From assembly GCF_001422325.1 (NCBI RefSeq), contig NZ_LMMR01000001.1, forward strand, positions 621,256-685,255: a stretch of DNA of 64,000 bases, read 5' to 3'. The notes beneath the pieces are model-generated. The model was not told where the DNA came from. It saw nothing but the letters and a program-made list of their open reading frames with translations, and did not search any database. The DNA is from Leifsonia sp. Leaf264. GTDB lineage: Bacteria > Actinomycetota > Actinomycetes > Actinomycetales > Microbacteriaceae. Made by a program: the position numbers and the translations under genes. This document shows, piece by piece, positions 46,897 to 55,465 of the stretch (position 1 is the first letter of the stretch; each line of letters starts with the position of its first letter).

Positions 46897-47757
46897 CTAC
46901 TTCAGCAACCGCGACAGGATGCGGTCGGCGAGCACCTTGCCCCCGGTCTGGCAGGTGGGGCAGTACTGCAGGCTCGAGTCGTGGAAGTTGACGTCGCGCA
47001 CGGTGTCACCGCACACCGGACACGGCAGGCCCGACCGGGCGTGCACGCGCATGTTGGCGCGCTTGGCATCCTTGAGCTCGGCCGGCGGCTTGCCCGAGGC
47101 CGTCGCGGCGGCATCCGCCAGGGTCGAACGCATGGCGCCGTAGAGGCTCTCGACGGTCTCGGGCGTCAGCGACGCCGCGATGGCGAACGGCGACAGTCGG
47201 GCGACGTGGAGGATCTCATCGGAGTAGGCGTTGCCGATCCCCGCGATCACGGACTGATCGCGCAGCAGTCCCTTGATCTGGGTGCGGCGCCCACGCAGCA
47301 GCTCGGCGAACTCCTCCAGGGTGAAGTCGTCGGCGAGGGCATCGGGTCCGAGTCGGGCGATGCCGGGGACGTCCTGTGGATCGCGCACGACGTAGACCGC
47401 CAACGACTTCTTGCTGCCGGCTTCGGTGAGGTCGAAACCCGAGTCGTCGTCGAGCCTGACGCGCAGCGCGATGGGTGAGCGGCCGGGCTTGATGACTGTC
47501 GGAGGAACCACGTCCGACCAGCGCAGCCAGCCCGCGCGGGCGAGGTGGAACACGAGATGGGCGGCATCAGTCTCGATGTCGATGAACTTGCCGTGCCGCC
47601 GCACCGCCGTGATCGTGGCTCCGGAGAGCACGTCGATGGGCGGGTCGAAGGTCTTCAGCGCCGAGAACGAGGTGATCGTCGCCTTGCTGATGGCGTGGCC
47701 GACGGTGCGCTCCGCCAGGAAGGCGACCAGCGCGTGGACCTCGGGCATCTCGGGCAC
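46897..47757 (-). CDS. Fpg/Nei family DNA glycosylase with intact zinc finger
   Basis: A 286-residue base-excision repair enzyme. GTG start gives MPEMPEV, with the catalytic Pro2 and Glu3 exposed after Met removal. The helix-two-turn-helix is IAGIGNAYSDEILHVARLSP. The C-terminal zinc finger has four cysteines (246, 249, 266, 269) in CPVCG and YCPTCQTGG. It removes oxidised bases and nicks the abasic site. A paralogue is encoded 0.9 kb away on the same strand. Confidence 0.93.
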   Translation of the reverse strand: MPEMPEVHALVAFLAERTVGHAISKATITSFSALKTFDPPIDVLSGATITAVRRHGKFIDIETDAAHLVFHLARAGWLRWSDVVPPTVIKPGRSPIALRVRLDDDSGFDLTEAGSKKSLAVYVVRDPQDVPGIARLGPDALADDFTLEEFAELLRGRRTQIKGLLRDQSVIAGIGNAYSDEILHVARLSPFAIAASLTPETVESLYGAMRSTLADAAATASGKPPAELKDAKRANMRVHARSGLPCPVCGDTVRDVNFHDSSLQYCPTCQTGGKVLADRILSRLLK

Positions 47758-47802
47758 GCTTCCAGTGTGGCAAGAGCGTGAGACATTCGCGAGAGCTTGC
47801 GT

Positions 47803-48285
47803 TCAGGCGCGGGCAGTCGACAGTCTCAGCAGTTCTCTCACTTCGGCGGCGAACGGATCCACGGGGCCGTCGACCTGCAGGCCCGGCGCGACCGTCGTGA
47901 TGGGAAGCACGGCGACGGCGCTCGGTGCAGCACCCCACTCGGAGCGCCATCCGCTGATCTGGGTCGCCGATGCCGCGTAGACGATACGACCGAGGCCCAC
48001 CCAGGCGTGCGCGGCCGAGCACATCGGGCAGTGCTCGCCGGAGGTGTAGACGACGGCCTGCGCACGCTGGTCCGGGTCGAGGTTGTTCGCGGCCCAGCGA
48101 GCGATCTCGAACTCCGGATGCCGGGTCTCATCGCCACCGGACGTCCGGTTGCGGTCCTCGAACAGCGTCGAGCCTGCGGCATCCGTCAGCACGGAGCCGA
48201 ACGGCTCGTCGCCGGCCTCCAGCGCCTCGCGGGCCAACTCGACGGCGCGCGCGAGAACCCGACGGTCGGCATCCGTCACAGCCAT
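47803..48285 (-). CDS. nucleoside/nucleobase deaminase (CDA fold)
   Basis: A 160-residue zinc deaminase of the cytidine/deoxycytidylate deaminase superfamily: His56 and Glu58 in HPEFE and Cys86/Cys89 in HCPMC form the metal and proton-shuttle site. The N-terminal GDEPFGSVLTD resembles guanine or cytosine deaminase relatives rather than tRNA TadA. The substrate is not determined. ATG 48285 with GTGAGG upstream. It lies 36 bases downstream of the dodecin gene. Confidence 0.88.
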   Translation of the reverse strand: MAVTDADRRVLARAVELAREALEAGDEPFGSVLTDAAGSTLFEDRNRTSGGDETRHPEFEIARWAANNLDPDQRAQAVVYTSGEHCPMCSAAHAWVGLGRIVYAASATQISGWRSEWGAAPSAVAVLPITTVAPGLQVDGPVDPFAAEVRELLRLSTARA

Positions 48286-48321
48286 CGATGACGCCTCACC
48301 GAATTCGACACTGCCGACCCA

Positions 48322-48531
48322 TCAGTCCTCGAGCCTGAACCCGACCTTGAGCGTGACCTGGAAGTGCGCGACACCGCCGTCGGCGACCTCGCCACGCGTC
48401 GACACGACCTCGAACCAGTCGATGTTCCGCAGGGTCTGCGAGGCCCGGGCTATGCCGTTGCGGATGGCGGTGTCGGTGCTCTCCGGCGATGTTCCGACGA
48501 TCTCGGTGACCCGGTACGTGTGGTTGCTCAT
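48322..48531 (-). CDS. dodecin family flavin-binding protein
   Basis: A 69-residue protein: YRVTEIVGTSPESTDTAIRNGIARASQTLRNIDWFEVVSTRG, ending AHFQVTLKVGFRLED. The pattern and the Trp between stacking positions are typical of dodecins, which assemble as dodecamers and store or buffer flavins. GGGGAGC precedes the ATG. It may be co-transcribed with the deaminase downstream. Confidence 0.92.
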   Translation of the reverse strand: MSNHTYRVTEIVGTSPESTDTAIRNGIARASQTLRNIDWFEVVSTRGEVADGGVAHFQVTLKVGFRLED

Positions 48532-48623
48532 GATGCTCCCCTCGGCCCACGACCGCTGCGGCGCTGGGCGATTCCGACCCTACTCCGGCGCATCGGAACC
48601 TCGCTCGATGATGTCGTCGTCGG

Positions 48624-49481
48624 TCAGGACGACTTCAGTGGAAGCACCTCGCCACCGGTCTGGCAGTCGGGAGAGTACTGCGCCGTCGTGCTCGCGAAGG
48701 AGAAGTCGCGGATGGTGTCCCCGCAGACCGGACAGGCCTCGCCCGTGCGGCCGTGCACCCGCATCGCGGCGACCTTGGTCTCCTTCAGCCGGGCGATCGG
48801 CACGCCGCGCCGCGCATCGATCGCGCCGTTGATGGTGGTCACGGTGGCGTCGAAGAGCCGGGTCAGCTCGTCGGCGGCGAGATCCGACGCGTGCACGACC
48901 GGTGACAGCTTCGCCGCGTGCAGGATCTCGTCGGAGTAGGCGTTGCCGATGCCGGCGAGCGACTCCTGCTCCTGCAGGACGGCCTTCAGCTGCTTGCGGC
49001 GCCCGACGAAGGCTCCGTCGAAGTCGTCACGTGAGAAGGCGGGGTCGGCGGGGTCGGGACCGAGCTTCGCCACGGCGGGCACAGCAGCGGGATCGTCGAC
49101 GACCCAGAGACCGAGCGAGACCCAGCCGCCGGCATCGGTGAACTCGAGCGCCGGTTCCTCGTCGAAGCCGAGCGTCACGAGGGTGGGCGGTGGCGCTGCG
49201 GCATCGGAGGCGGCGGGCGGCTCCGCGGCATCCGCTCCTCCCCAGCGGGCCCAGCCGTGGCGACCGAGCGAGACCACGAGATGCTGGGGTCCGAAGGCGA
49301 GATCGAGGAGCTTGCCGTGTCTCGTGACGCCGGTGACCCGTTGACCGACGAGGGATGCCGGCGGGCGGGTCCTCGTCTTCGTCGTGCGGAACTCGAGCAC
49401 GTCGGCATCCGACAGCGCTCGACCCGTCAATCGGGCGTCGAGCTCCTCGGCGAGTGCCTGCACTTCCGGTGATTCCGGCAT
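48624..49481 (-). CDS. Fpg/Nei family DNA glycosylase with incomplete zinc finger
   Basis: A 285-residue paralogue of the glycosylase at 46897-47757. The N-terminal MPESPEVQ keeps Pro2/Glu3, and LAGIGNAYSDEILHAAKLSP is the helix-two-turn-helix. The zinc finger is altered: Cys250 and Cys253 in CPVCG remain, but the third position is Ser270 in YSPDCQTGG, with Cys273 following. An Ala/Pro/Asp-rich insertion lies near residues 83-100. It may be a DNA-binding variant with altered stability or specificity. ATG start, GGGAGG upstream. Confidence 0.88.
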   Translation of the reverse strand: MPESPEVQALAEELDARLTGRALSDADVLEFRTTKTRTRPPASLVGQRVTGVTRHGKLLDLAFGPQHLVVSLGRHGWARWGGADAAEPPAASDAAAPPPTLVTLGFDEEPALEFTDAGGWVSLGLWVVDDPAAVPAVAKLGPDPADPAFSRDDFDGAFVGRRKQLKAVLQEQESLAGIGNAYSDEILHAAKLSPVVHASDLAADELTRLFDATVTTINGAIDARRGVPIARLKETKVAAMRVHGRTGEACPVCGDTIRDFSFASTTAQYSPDCQTGGEVLPLKSS

Positions 49482-49550
49482 GACGTCAGCCTCCCACAGA
49501 CGGCCGACACCGTGAACCCGGGCAACGGATGCCGTTCCGCCGGCGTCGCG

Positions 49551-50930
49551 TCACTGCGTCGCGAAGTCCAGCTTCGAGTCCGCGACGGCGATGACGGACC
49601 AGGTGCCGCCGCCCTCGTCGGTGAACTCGTAGGCGGGAACGACGAGCACGCTTCCGTCGGGCTGCCACTGGCTCGCGAGGCCGAGCCTGGCGCTGACGAT
49701 GGCGACGTCGGTGACGGGCCAGGAGACCGGGGCACCGGCGCTCGGGGCCGCGGGCGGCTCTGTCGGAGGCACCCACTCCTGCGGTGCGTCGGCCGGTGCG
49801 GCACCGGCAGCGGGGTCGCGCAGCGCTATCGGCAGATTGGTCATCTGGGCGCCGAACCGCGGATCGGAGAGTCGCTCGAAGGCCTGCTGTTCGCTCACGA
49901 CGTCGTAGTCCCCGAGCGCCACGAGAGTCGCCAATGGGCCGTAGGCGGAGAAGATCCCGTCGGAGGCGAGTTCGATGCTCCACGGCTGGTCGATGCGCTG
50001 ACCGTCGACGACGGGCCACGCCTGGGCCGTGCGGGTGAGCGAGCCCTCCCACGTCTCCGAGGTGTACTCGAAGCCCTCGGGGTCGAGTCCGGCCGCCTCG
50101 ATGAGCGAACGGATGCTGCCGATCGCCTCCTCCTCGGTGGGGACCACGCCGGTGCCGGTCTGCTCGCACGGTTGAGCGGGCTCGGCCCCGTCCACGCAGG
50201 GCCACGGCACGATCAGCGGATCCGAGTAGGAGAAGGACAGCAGGCCGTCCAGGCTCACTGTCAGCGAAGGCGCCGTGCCGTCGCGGGAGCCGACGATCCA
50301 CGCCCCGTCCTTCAATTCGGGGGTGCCGTCCACGCCGAGAGCTGCGGCGAGCGCCGCTACAGTCTCCGCATTCGAGGCCGCGCGGGCGTCGAATCCGTAG
50401 CCAGCCGCCGTTCCGGTCGCCGTCGAGAGCCCCGACGAGCTGAAGCTGTTGCGGCCGTACCCGTAGGCGTACATCGAGTCGACGCCCCCGGCCATCTTCT
50501 GCGCCGACGGGGCCTGCCCGGCAGCGGCATTCGGCTCGCTTCCCGATCCGACGCCGGCCTCGCTGCCCGAGTCCCGACTCGCGCCCTGCAGCGAAATGGG
50601 CGGTGCCGCACCCTCGGCGACCGTCGACGGTGCGCCGGTGGACGCCCCGACCGCGTAGCCGGCGCTGCCGAAGACCACCAGGGAGGCCGCGACAGCGACG
50701 ATCGGGATCCAGCGGCGGCTGCGGCGCGCACGCTCGGTGCCGAGATCGACGACGGGGGTCGGTTCGACCTCAGACTCCCCCGCCGCCGGTGAGGCCGGCT
50801 CCCCCGCCGGGTGTTCCCCGGTGGCGACCACGACGACGTCGTCGATGAATCCCGCGCGGGGTTCGACCTCGGATGCCGGATCGGCGGCGCGCAGCCGCGC
50901 GACCGGGTCGAGTTCGTTGTCGTCGTTCAT
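49551..50930 (-). CDS. membrane-anchored partner of the ECF sigma factor (putative anti-sigma)
   Basis: A 459-residue protein: an acidic cytoplasmic stretch (1-70), one helix (about 73-95, IPIVAVAASLVVFGSAGYAVG), a Gly/Ser-rich linker, then a large extracytoplasmic domain. The N-terminus MNDDNELDPVARLRAADPASEV is the short conserved start seen in actinobacterial proteins encoded after such sigma genes. Position 64 bases downstream of the sigma gene suggests an anti-sigma or regulatory partner. No HCC zinc motif is visible. Function inferred from context only. Confidence 0.65.
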   Translation of the reverse strand: MNDDNELDPVARLRAADPASEVEPRAGFIDDVVVVATGEHPAGEPASPAAGESEVEPTPVVDLGTERARRSRRWIPIVAVAASLVVFGSAGYAVGASTGAPSTVAEGAAPPISLQGASRDSGSEAGVGSGSEPNAAAGQAPSAQKMAGGVDSMYAYGYGRNSFSSSGLSTATGTAAGYGFDARAASNAETVAALAAALGVDGTPELKDGAWIVGSRDGTAPSLTVSLDGLLSFSYSDPLIVPWPCVDGAEPAQPCEQTGTGVVPTEEEAIGSIRSLIEAAGLDPEGFEYTSETWEGSLTRTAQAWPVVDGQRIDQPWSIELASDGIFSAYGPLATLVALGDYDVVSEQQAFERLSDPRFGAQMTNLPIALRDPAAGAAPADAPQEWVPPTEPPAAPSAGAPVSWPVTDVAIVSARLGLASQWQPDGSVLVVPAYEFTDEGGGTWSVIAVADSKLDFATQ

Positions 50931-50994
50931 GTCAGCCTCCGTGTGTGCGCCTACTCATGCCTATGTGCGCCGAGCGGGGAACCTTGCACGAGGC

Positions 50995-51543
50995 CTAGAA
51001 CGACATCCGTTCGCCCCAGGATGCGCGGAGCCGCTTGCGGGCACGCGAGAGAGCGGCATCCGCCCCCGACCTGGAGATTCCGAGAACCGCGGCGAGTTCC
51101 TCGCCGTCGAGACCCTCCCACGCGTGCAGGAGGAGGATCTGCCTGTCGCGCTCGCCGACGGCCGCAAGGGCGCCCCGCAGCTCCGCATCGAACAGGGCGG
51201 CGAGTTCGGGGTCCTCTCCCACCCGCACAGTGCCGGCCTCCGGCACCTCGTCGACGGGGACATCGATCGTCTTGCGCCGGTGATTGGCGAGGGTGAACCC
51301 GGCCGTGCGATACAGCCAGGGCAGTACGGCGTCGTCCGGCACGTCGTCGCGGCGGCGCCAAGCTGTCGCGAACACCTCGGCGGCGAGGTCGTCGGCATCC
51401 TGCCTGGGTCCGCGTCGCGCGAAATAACGAACCAGGGCCGTCGAGTACGCGCGCACGACCTCGGTGAACCACAGGGCATCGTGGCTCGCCGCGTCGGCCC
51501 CTCGGGGCGGATCAGCTCGTGGCGGGTCGGCGCTCTCGGGCAT
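50995..51543 (-). CDS. ECF-type RNA polymerase sigma factor
   Basis: A 182-residue sigma-70-family factor with only regions 2 and 4. Region 2: VVRAYSTALVRYFARRG, DADDLAAEVFATAWRRRDDV, PWLYRTAGFTLANHRR. Region 4: LAAVGERDRQILLLHAWEGLDGEELAAVLGISRSGADAALSRARKRLR. ATG 51543 has GGGAGCAGG upstream; the frame is open 29 codons further, including a GTG at 51594. The gene downstream probably encodes its membrane regulator. The regulon cannot be told from this window. Confidence 0.92.
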   Translation of the reverse strand: MPESADPPRADPPRGADAASHDALWFTEVVRAYSTALVRYFARRGPRQDADDLAAEVFATAWRRRDDVPDDAVLPWLYRTAGFTLANHRRKTIDVPVDEVPEAGTVRVGEDPELAALFDAELRGALAAVGERDRQILLLHAWEGLDGEELAAVLGISRSGADAALSRARKRLRASWGERMSF

Positions 51544-51672
51544 CCCTGCTCCCTCGGTCACGTCGGCGTCGGCTGCTGTGCTGGCGATCCTCACACCCTG
51601 TCTGTGTCTCGGCCGCCATGGATCTTGCACCGGATCGTCATCACTCGCCAGCGAATGCGTGGCGGTAGTCGC

Positions 51673-52137
51673 TCAGTACTCGCCCTTGATCACGAAGAAG
51701 GAGCCACGGATGGTGCCGGCCAGCTTGGACTTCTGGCGCGCGAACTTGAAGCGCGAGGCCAATTCCTCGGGAACCTCCATCCCGTCGGAGAGCTTGAAGC
51801 CGACGGCGCGCTTGCCTCCCTCCTCGAGCCCGTACATCACGTTGATCGAGAGCCCGGACTCGTAGAACACGTAGGTCATCCGCGTGCCGTCGACCTCGAA
51901 GTCGGTGACCTCGAGCGGGCGGGACTCGATGACGATGTCGCGCTCCTCCTTGAGGACGCGGCTCACCCGCTCCAGCGCATCCGGGTCCTCGTCGGCCGTA
52001 CTGACGGTGAAGGTGTGGTCGAACTTGTTCTTGTAGTAGCGCGCCTCGTTGGCGCGCAGGCCGGCGAGGGCGTCCGCGACCGGAGACGACTCCAGTCCGA
52101 CGGTGGAAACGTTCACGAAGTCGACGACGTACGACAT
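51673..52137 (-). CDS. conserved-looking protein of unknown function
   Basis: A 154-residue soluble alpha/beta protein beginning MSYVVDFVNVSTVGLESSPVADALAGLRANEARYY. The middle (KFDHTFTVSTADED, LKEERDIVIESRPLEVTDF) and the end (LAGTIRGSFFVIKGEY) look like strand-rich segments with no catalytic motif. AGGAGG lies four bases before the ATG, and composition is normal for this genome, so it is very likely real. It lies 129 bases upstream of the ECF sigma gene on the same strand. I do not recognise the family. Confidence 0.75.
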   Translation of the reverse strand: MSYVVDFVNVSTVGLESSPVADALAGLRANEARYYKNKFDHTFTVSTADEDPDALERVSRVLKEERDIVIESRPLEVTDFEVDGTRMTYVFYESGLSINVMYGLEEGGKRAVGFKLSDGMEVPEELASRFKFARQKSKLAGTIRGSFFVIKGEY

Positions 52138-52319
52138 GGGTCCTCCTGGGAGCAACGGTCCCACCAACGGTAGTGGCCGCCGCGACCGCTGGCACGCGCT
52201 TGGGCCCCCGACACGAATGCGAGTCGGTCAGCGTGCGCTCAGGAAGCCCACCACGAACGCCCAGAAAGTTCCAATGCCCGCACGCTAGATTCTGGGCGGC
52301 AGACCCGAGCGGAGGACAC

Positions 52320-53075
52320 ATGGGTGATGATCGTGCTCTCGGGCTGACGCTCGGCGGCGGCGCCGCCTTCGGCGCGGCGCATGTGGGCGTCCTGCAGGTG
52401 CTCGAGGAACGCGGCATCCGCCCGGGGATCGTGTCGGGGACCAGCTCCGGCGCTCTGGTCGCAGCGGCCTACGCCGCCGGCTTCGAACCGGCGGAGATCG
52501 AGCGCGCGGTTCTCGCCTTTCGCTGGCGCGCCATAGCCCGGTGGTCGTTCGCCCCGCGATGGGGCCTGCTCGACACGCATGCCCTCGACGACGCCGTGCT
52601 GCGCGTGTTCGGCACCGATCCGCTCATCGAGAGCTTCCCCCGACACTTCGGAGCCGTCGCCACCGACCTCCGCACCCGTCGCACCGTGACGATCGATCGG
52701 GGACCACTGAGCGTGGCGCTGAAGTCGACCATCGCCGTCCCCGGGCTGCTTCCGCCCGTCCGCCGCGACGGTGCACTGCTGGCTGACGGCGGCATGATCG
52801 ACAACGTTCCCGTCACGGCCACTCGCGGACTCGGAGCATCACGGGTGATCGTGGTGCGTCTGCACGCGAAGTGGGAGAACGTGCGCATGATGCGCACGGT
52901 CACCCGCACCAGCGACCTCAGGAACGACTCGTCTGTCGTGCTCATCCAGCCCGAGATGGAGGGCATGGCCCAGTGGACGATGAGGGACGCGTCGCGTCTC
53001 ATCGCCGAGGGACGCCGGGCGGCGACAGTGGCCCTGGATGCCGCGGAGCTGCGAGACAGCCACGTCGACGCGTAG
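52320..53075 (+). CDS. patatin-like phospholipase
   Basis: A 251-residue serine lipase of the patatin/RssA type. The oxyanion-hole loop is GGGAAFGAAHVG, the nucleophile elbow GTSSG contains Ser42, and the catalytic Asp is in LADGGMIDNVPV. It should hydrolyse acyl esters of phospholipids or related lipids with a Ser-Asp dyad. GGAGG lies five bases before ATG 52320, and TAGATT (52288 on) is a possible -10 box. Convergent with ychF. Confidence 0.9.
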   Translation: MGDDRALGLTLGGGAAFGAAHVGVLQVLEERGIRPGIVSGTSSGALVAAAYAAGFEPAEIERAVLAFRWRAIARWSFAPRWGLLDTHALDDAVLRVFGTDPLIESFPRHFGAVATDLRTRRTVTIDRGPLSVALKSTIAVPGLLPPVRRDGALLADGGMIDNVPVTATRGLGASRVIVVRLHAKWENVRMMRTVTRTSDLRNDSSVVLIQPEMEGMAQWTMRDASRLIAEGRRAATVALDAAELRDSHVDA

Positions 53076-53126
53076 CCCTGACCGCACCTCCCCGGAGCCT
53101 GCGCGACGGCCGCTGCACTCAGCGAA

Positions 53127-53175
53127 GTGACGCGAACCGCTGCCCAGGGCCCGAGGATGGGACCGTTTGCGTCAC
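53127..53175. terminator. bidirectional hairpin between patatin gene and ychF
   Basis: GTGACGCGAAC (53127-53137) pairs with GTTTGCGTCAC (53165-53175), with one G-T pair. An inner CCCA/TGGG stem extends the structure. It lies between convergent genes, where a shared terminator is expected. Confidence 0.5.
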
Positions 53176-53209
53176 CTAGGTACCGCTTCGCTCCCGCCGA
53201 CGGGTGGCT

Positions 53210-54283
53210 CTAGACGTTGAAGCGGAACTCCACGACGTCGCCGTCCTGCATGACGTAGTCCTTGCCCTCGATGCGGGCCTTTCCGTGCGAACGGGCCTCG
53301 GCGATCGAACCCGTGGCGACGAGGTCCTCGAAGGAGATGACCTCGGCCTTGATGAAGCCGCGCTCGAAGTCGGTGTGGATGACGCCGGCCGCCTGGGGTG
53401 CCTTCGCGCCCTGCGGGATGGTCCAGGCGCGCGTCTCCTTGGGACCGGCCGTCAGGTAGGTCTGCAGGCCGAGGGTCTCGAACCCGATGCGGGCGAGCTG
53501 GTCGAGGCCCGACTCGTCCTGGCCCGTGGAGGCGAGGAGCTCCGCGGCGTCGGCCGGGTCGAGGTCGATGAGCTCGGACTCGATCTTCGCGTCGAGGAGC
53601 ACGGCGTGCGCCGGAGCGACGAGGGCCTCGAGCTCGGCCCGCTTGGCGGCATCCGTCAGCACGGCCTCATCGACGTTGAAGACGTAGATGAATGGCTTCG
53701 CCGTGAGCAGGCCGAGCTCCTTGATGGGCGCGATGTCGACCTTCGACGCTGAGAGCGGGATGCCCTTCTGCAGTTCGGACAGCGCCTCCTGGGCGGCCGT
53801 GACGACGTCGGAGCCGATCTTCTTGGTCTTGAGCTCCTTCTCGAACCGCGGGATCGCCTTCTCGAGGGTCTCCATGTCGGCGAGGATGAGCTCGGTGTTG
53901 ATGGTCTCCATGTCGGCCTTGGGGTCGACGACACCCTCGACGTGCACCACGTCGTCATCGGTGAATCCGCGCACGACCTGGGCGATGGCATCCGCTTCAC
54001 GGATGTTCGCGAGGAACTTGTTGCCGAGCCCCTCGCCCTCGCTCGCTCCGCGCACGATGCCGGCGATGTCGACGAACGACACCGGGGCGGGCAGGATGCG
54101 CTCGCTGCCGAAGATGCCGGCCAGGGTCTCGAGGCGCGGGTCGGGCAGGTTCACGACACCGACGTTCGGCTCGATCGTGGCGAACGGGTAGTTCGCCGCG
54201 AGCACCTGATTCCTGGTCAGTGCGTTGAAGAGGGTTGACTTGCCGACGTTGGGCAGGCCGACGATGCCGATTGTAAGAGCCAC
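53210..54283 (-). CDS. ychF: redox-regulated ATPase/GTPase YchF (Obg family)
   Basis: A 357-residue P-loop protein. G1 is GIVGLPNVGKSTLFNAL, G3 DIAGIVRGASEGEGLGNKFL, and the YchF-type NVDE replaces NKxD, which favours ATP. A coiled-coil segment and a C-terminal TGS domain (RAWTIPQGAKAPQAAGVIHTDFERGFIKAE) follow. It binds ribosomes and participates in stress response. The GTG at 54283 matches family starts; there is no ribosome site, and TACGAT ends eight bases upstream, so it may be leaderless. Confidence 0.96.
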   Translation of the reverse strand: MALTIGIVGLPNVGKSTLFNALTRNQVLAANYPFATIEPNVGVVNLPDPRLETLAGIFGSERILPAPVSFVDIAGIVRGASEGEGLGNKFLANIREADAIAQVVRGFTDDDVVHVEGVVDPKADMETINTELILADMETLEKAIPRFEKELKTKKIGSDVVTAAQEALSELQKGIPLSASKVDIAPIKELGLLTAKPFIYVFNVDEAVLTDAAKRAELEALVAPAHAVLLDAKIESELIDLDPADAAELLASTGQDESGLDQLARIGFETLGLQTYLTAGPKETRAWTIPQGAKAPQAAGVIHTDFERGFIKAEVISFEDLVATGSIAEARSHGKARIEGKDYVMQDGDVVEFRFNV

Positions 54284-54291
54284 GGGGGTCA

Positions 54292-54297
54292 ATCGTA
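54292..54297 (-). promoter_or_regulatory. -10 box just upstream of ychF
   Basis: TACGAT on the minus strand ends eight bases before the GTG start. With no ribosome site in the gap, a leaderless or near-leaderless transcript is likely. Confidence 0.4.
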
Positions 54298-54458
54298 CCT
54301 GTCGCCGCCGTGCACGGGCGCGGGGGCCTGTCCACACACGGTATCGATGGCGCCGACGGATGCCGATCAGCTGCGTTCGGCCCACCGTGAGCGCTGCGGC
54401 CCGTGCCGGAACGCGGGCCCGAGCGCCCAAGTCGGGCCGAGCGATGCGTGAAGGACGC

Positions 54459-55220
54459 CTACCGGCGCGCTCCGGTGCGGGCAGGGGTCTGCAGCGCGGG
54501 AAGGAGCTCGCGCAACGAGGTGATCTCGAGGTCTGGCACGGCGTCACCGACACCGACCCGCTCGCCCAGTCGATTGAGCCAGATGCCCCGGATGCCGGCA
54601 GCCTGCGCCCCGGCCACGTCCTTGTCGAGCAGGTCGCCGACGTGCCACGCCGTGGCCGCGTCGGCGTCGAGCTCGGCGAGGGCGAAGTCGAAGATGGCCC
54701 GCTCCGGCTTGGCTGCACCGACCTCGGCCGACACGAAGACGGCGTCGAAGCTCAGGTCGATGCCGAGGGCTTCCAGCTTCGCGCGCTGGGCGCCCGACGG
54801 TCCGTTCGTGACGACGGCGAGACGGATGCCGGCCGCCCGTGCCTCCGCGAGGGTGTCGACGACGTCGTCGAAGAGCGTGTGTCCTCCGCGCTCGGCGCGG
54901 TGGTAGGCATCCGTCGTCGCCTGCAGCAGTTCGGCGTCGTGCAGGCCGAACCGTTCGAACGTGCGGCGCCAGGCCTCGAGGCCGAGTTCGTTGTTGTCGA
55001 GGTCGCCGCGATACCAGTCGAGCTCGATCTCGGGCCAGTACGTGTCCCAGACCGCGTCGTTCACCTTCTCGATCTCGAGTGCGTCGAGGCCCGGGTGGGC
55101 GACGGAGAGCCCTTCGCAGGTCGACCTGATGGCCTCGCGGAGCCTGCTCCAGTCGAGCATGGTTCCGTCGAGGTCGAGGAACAGCGTCTCGATGAGGCGA
55201 TCAGCATGGTCGTGCGGCAC
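54459..55220 (-). CDS. HAD superfamily phosphatase
   Basis: A 253-residue haloacid-dehalogenase hydrolase, YjjG/phosphoglycolate-phosphatase-like. Motif I is LFLDLDGTMLD (nucleophile Asp), motif II VVTNGPSG, motif III Lys in GAAKPERAIF, motif IV WHVGDLLDKDVAGAQAAG. The cap is the helical insertion at about residues 25-105. Typical substrates are nucleoside monophosphates or small sugar phosphates; this one is undetermined. GTG start with GGAG six bases upstream. Confidence 0.9.
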   Translation of the reverse strand: MPHDHADRLIETLFLDLDGTMLDWSRLREAIRSTCEGLSVAHPGLDALEIEKVNDAVWDTYWPEIELDWYRGDLDNNELGLEAWRRTFERFGLHDAELLQATTDAYHRAERGGHTLFDDVVDTLAEARAAGIRLAVVTNGPSGAQRAKLEALGIDLSFDAVFVSAEVGAAKPERAIFDFALAELDADAATAWHVGDLLDKDVAGAQAAGIRGIWLNRLGERVGVGDAVPDLEITSLRELLPALQTPARTGARR

Positions 55221-55385
55221 TGCGACTCCGTCTCTGCCTGATCACTGCGGAGCCGACGGGGCGACGGAGCCGGGTGACCGGGTGCGCTCACGATACGACC
55301 GCCCCCTGACATCGGTGTGAACGACGGGTGACGGGTGGTGCGCGCGAGCGGCTGAGGGCGACGAGCGTCGTCTGGCCACGGCGAT

Positions 55386-55415
55386 GGATGCCGTCGGATG
55401 CCGACGGATGCCGAC
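55386..55415. repeat. three GGATGCC units at 10-base spacing
   Basis: GGATGCC begins at 55386, 55396 and 55406, giving a three-copy decamer repeat in the gap between divergent HAD phosphatase and exonuclease genes. It is the densest cluster I found of a word that recurs across the window. Confidence 0.6.
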
Positions 55416-55453
55416 AGGCCGCCGCCGGTGCCGGCCGTGTCGTCGGAGCGTGT

Positions 55454-55459
55454 AACGAT
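55454..55459 (+). promoter_or_regulatory. -10 box just upstream of the exonuclease gene
   Basis: AACGAT, within TAACGAT (55453-55459), ends six bases before the GTG start at 55466, fitting the leaderless pattern. Confidence 0.35.
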
Positions 55460-55465
55460 GTCAGG

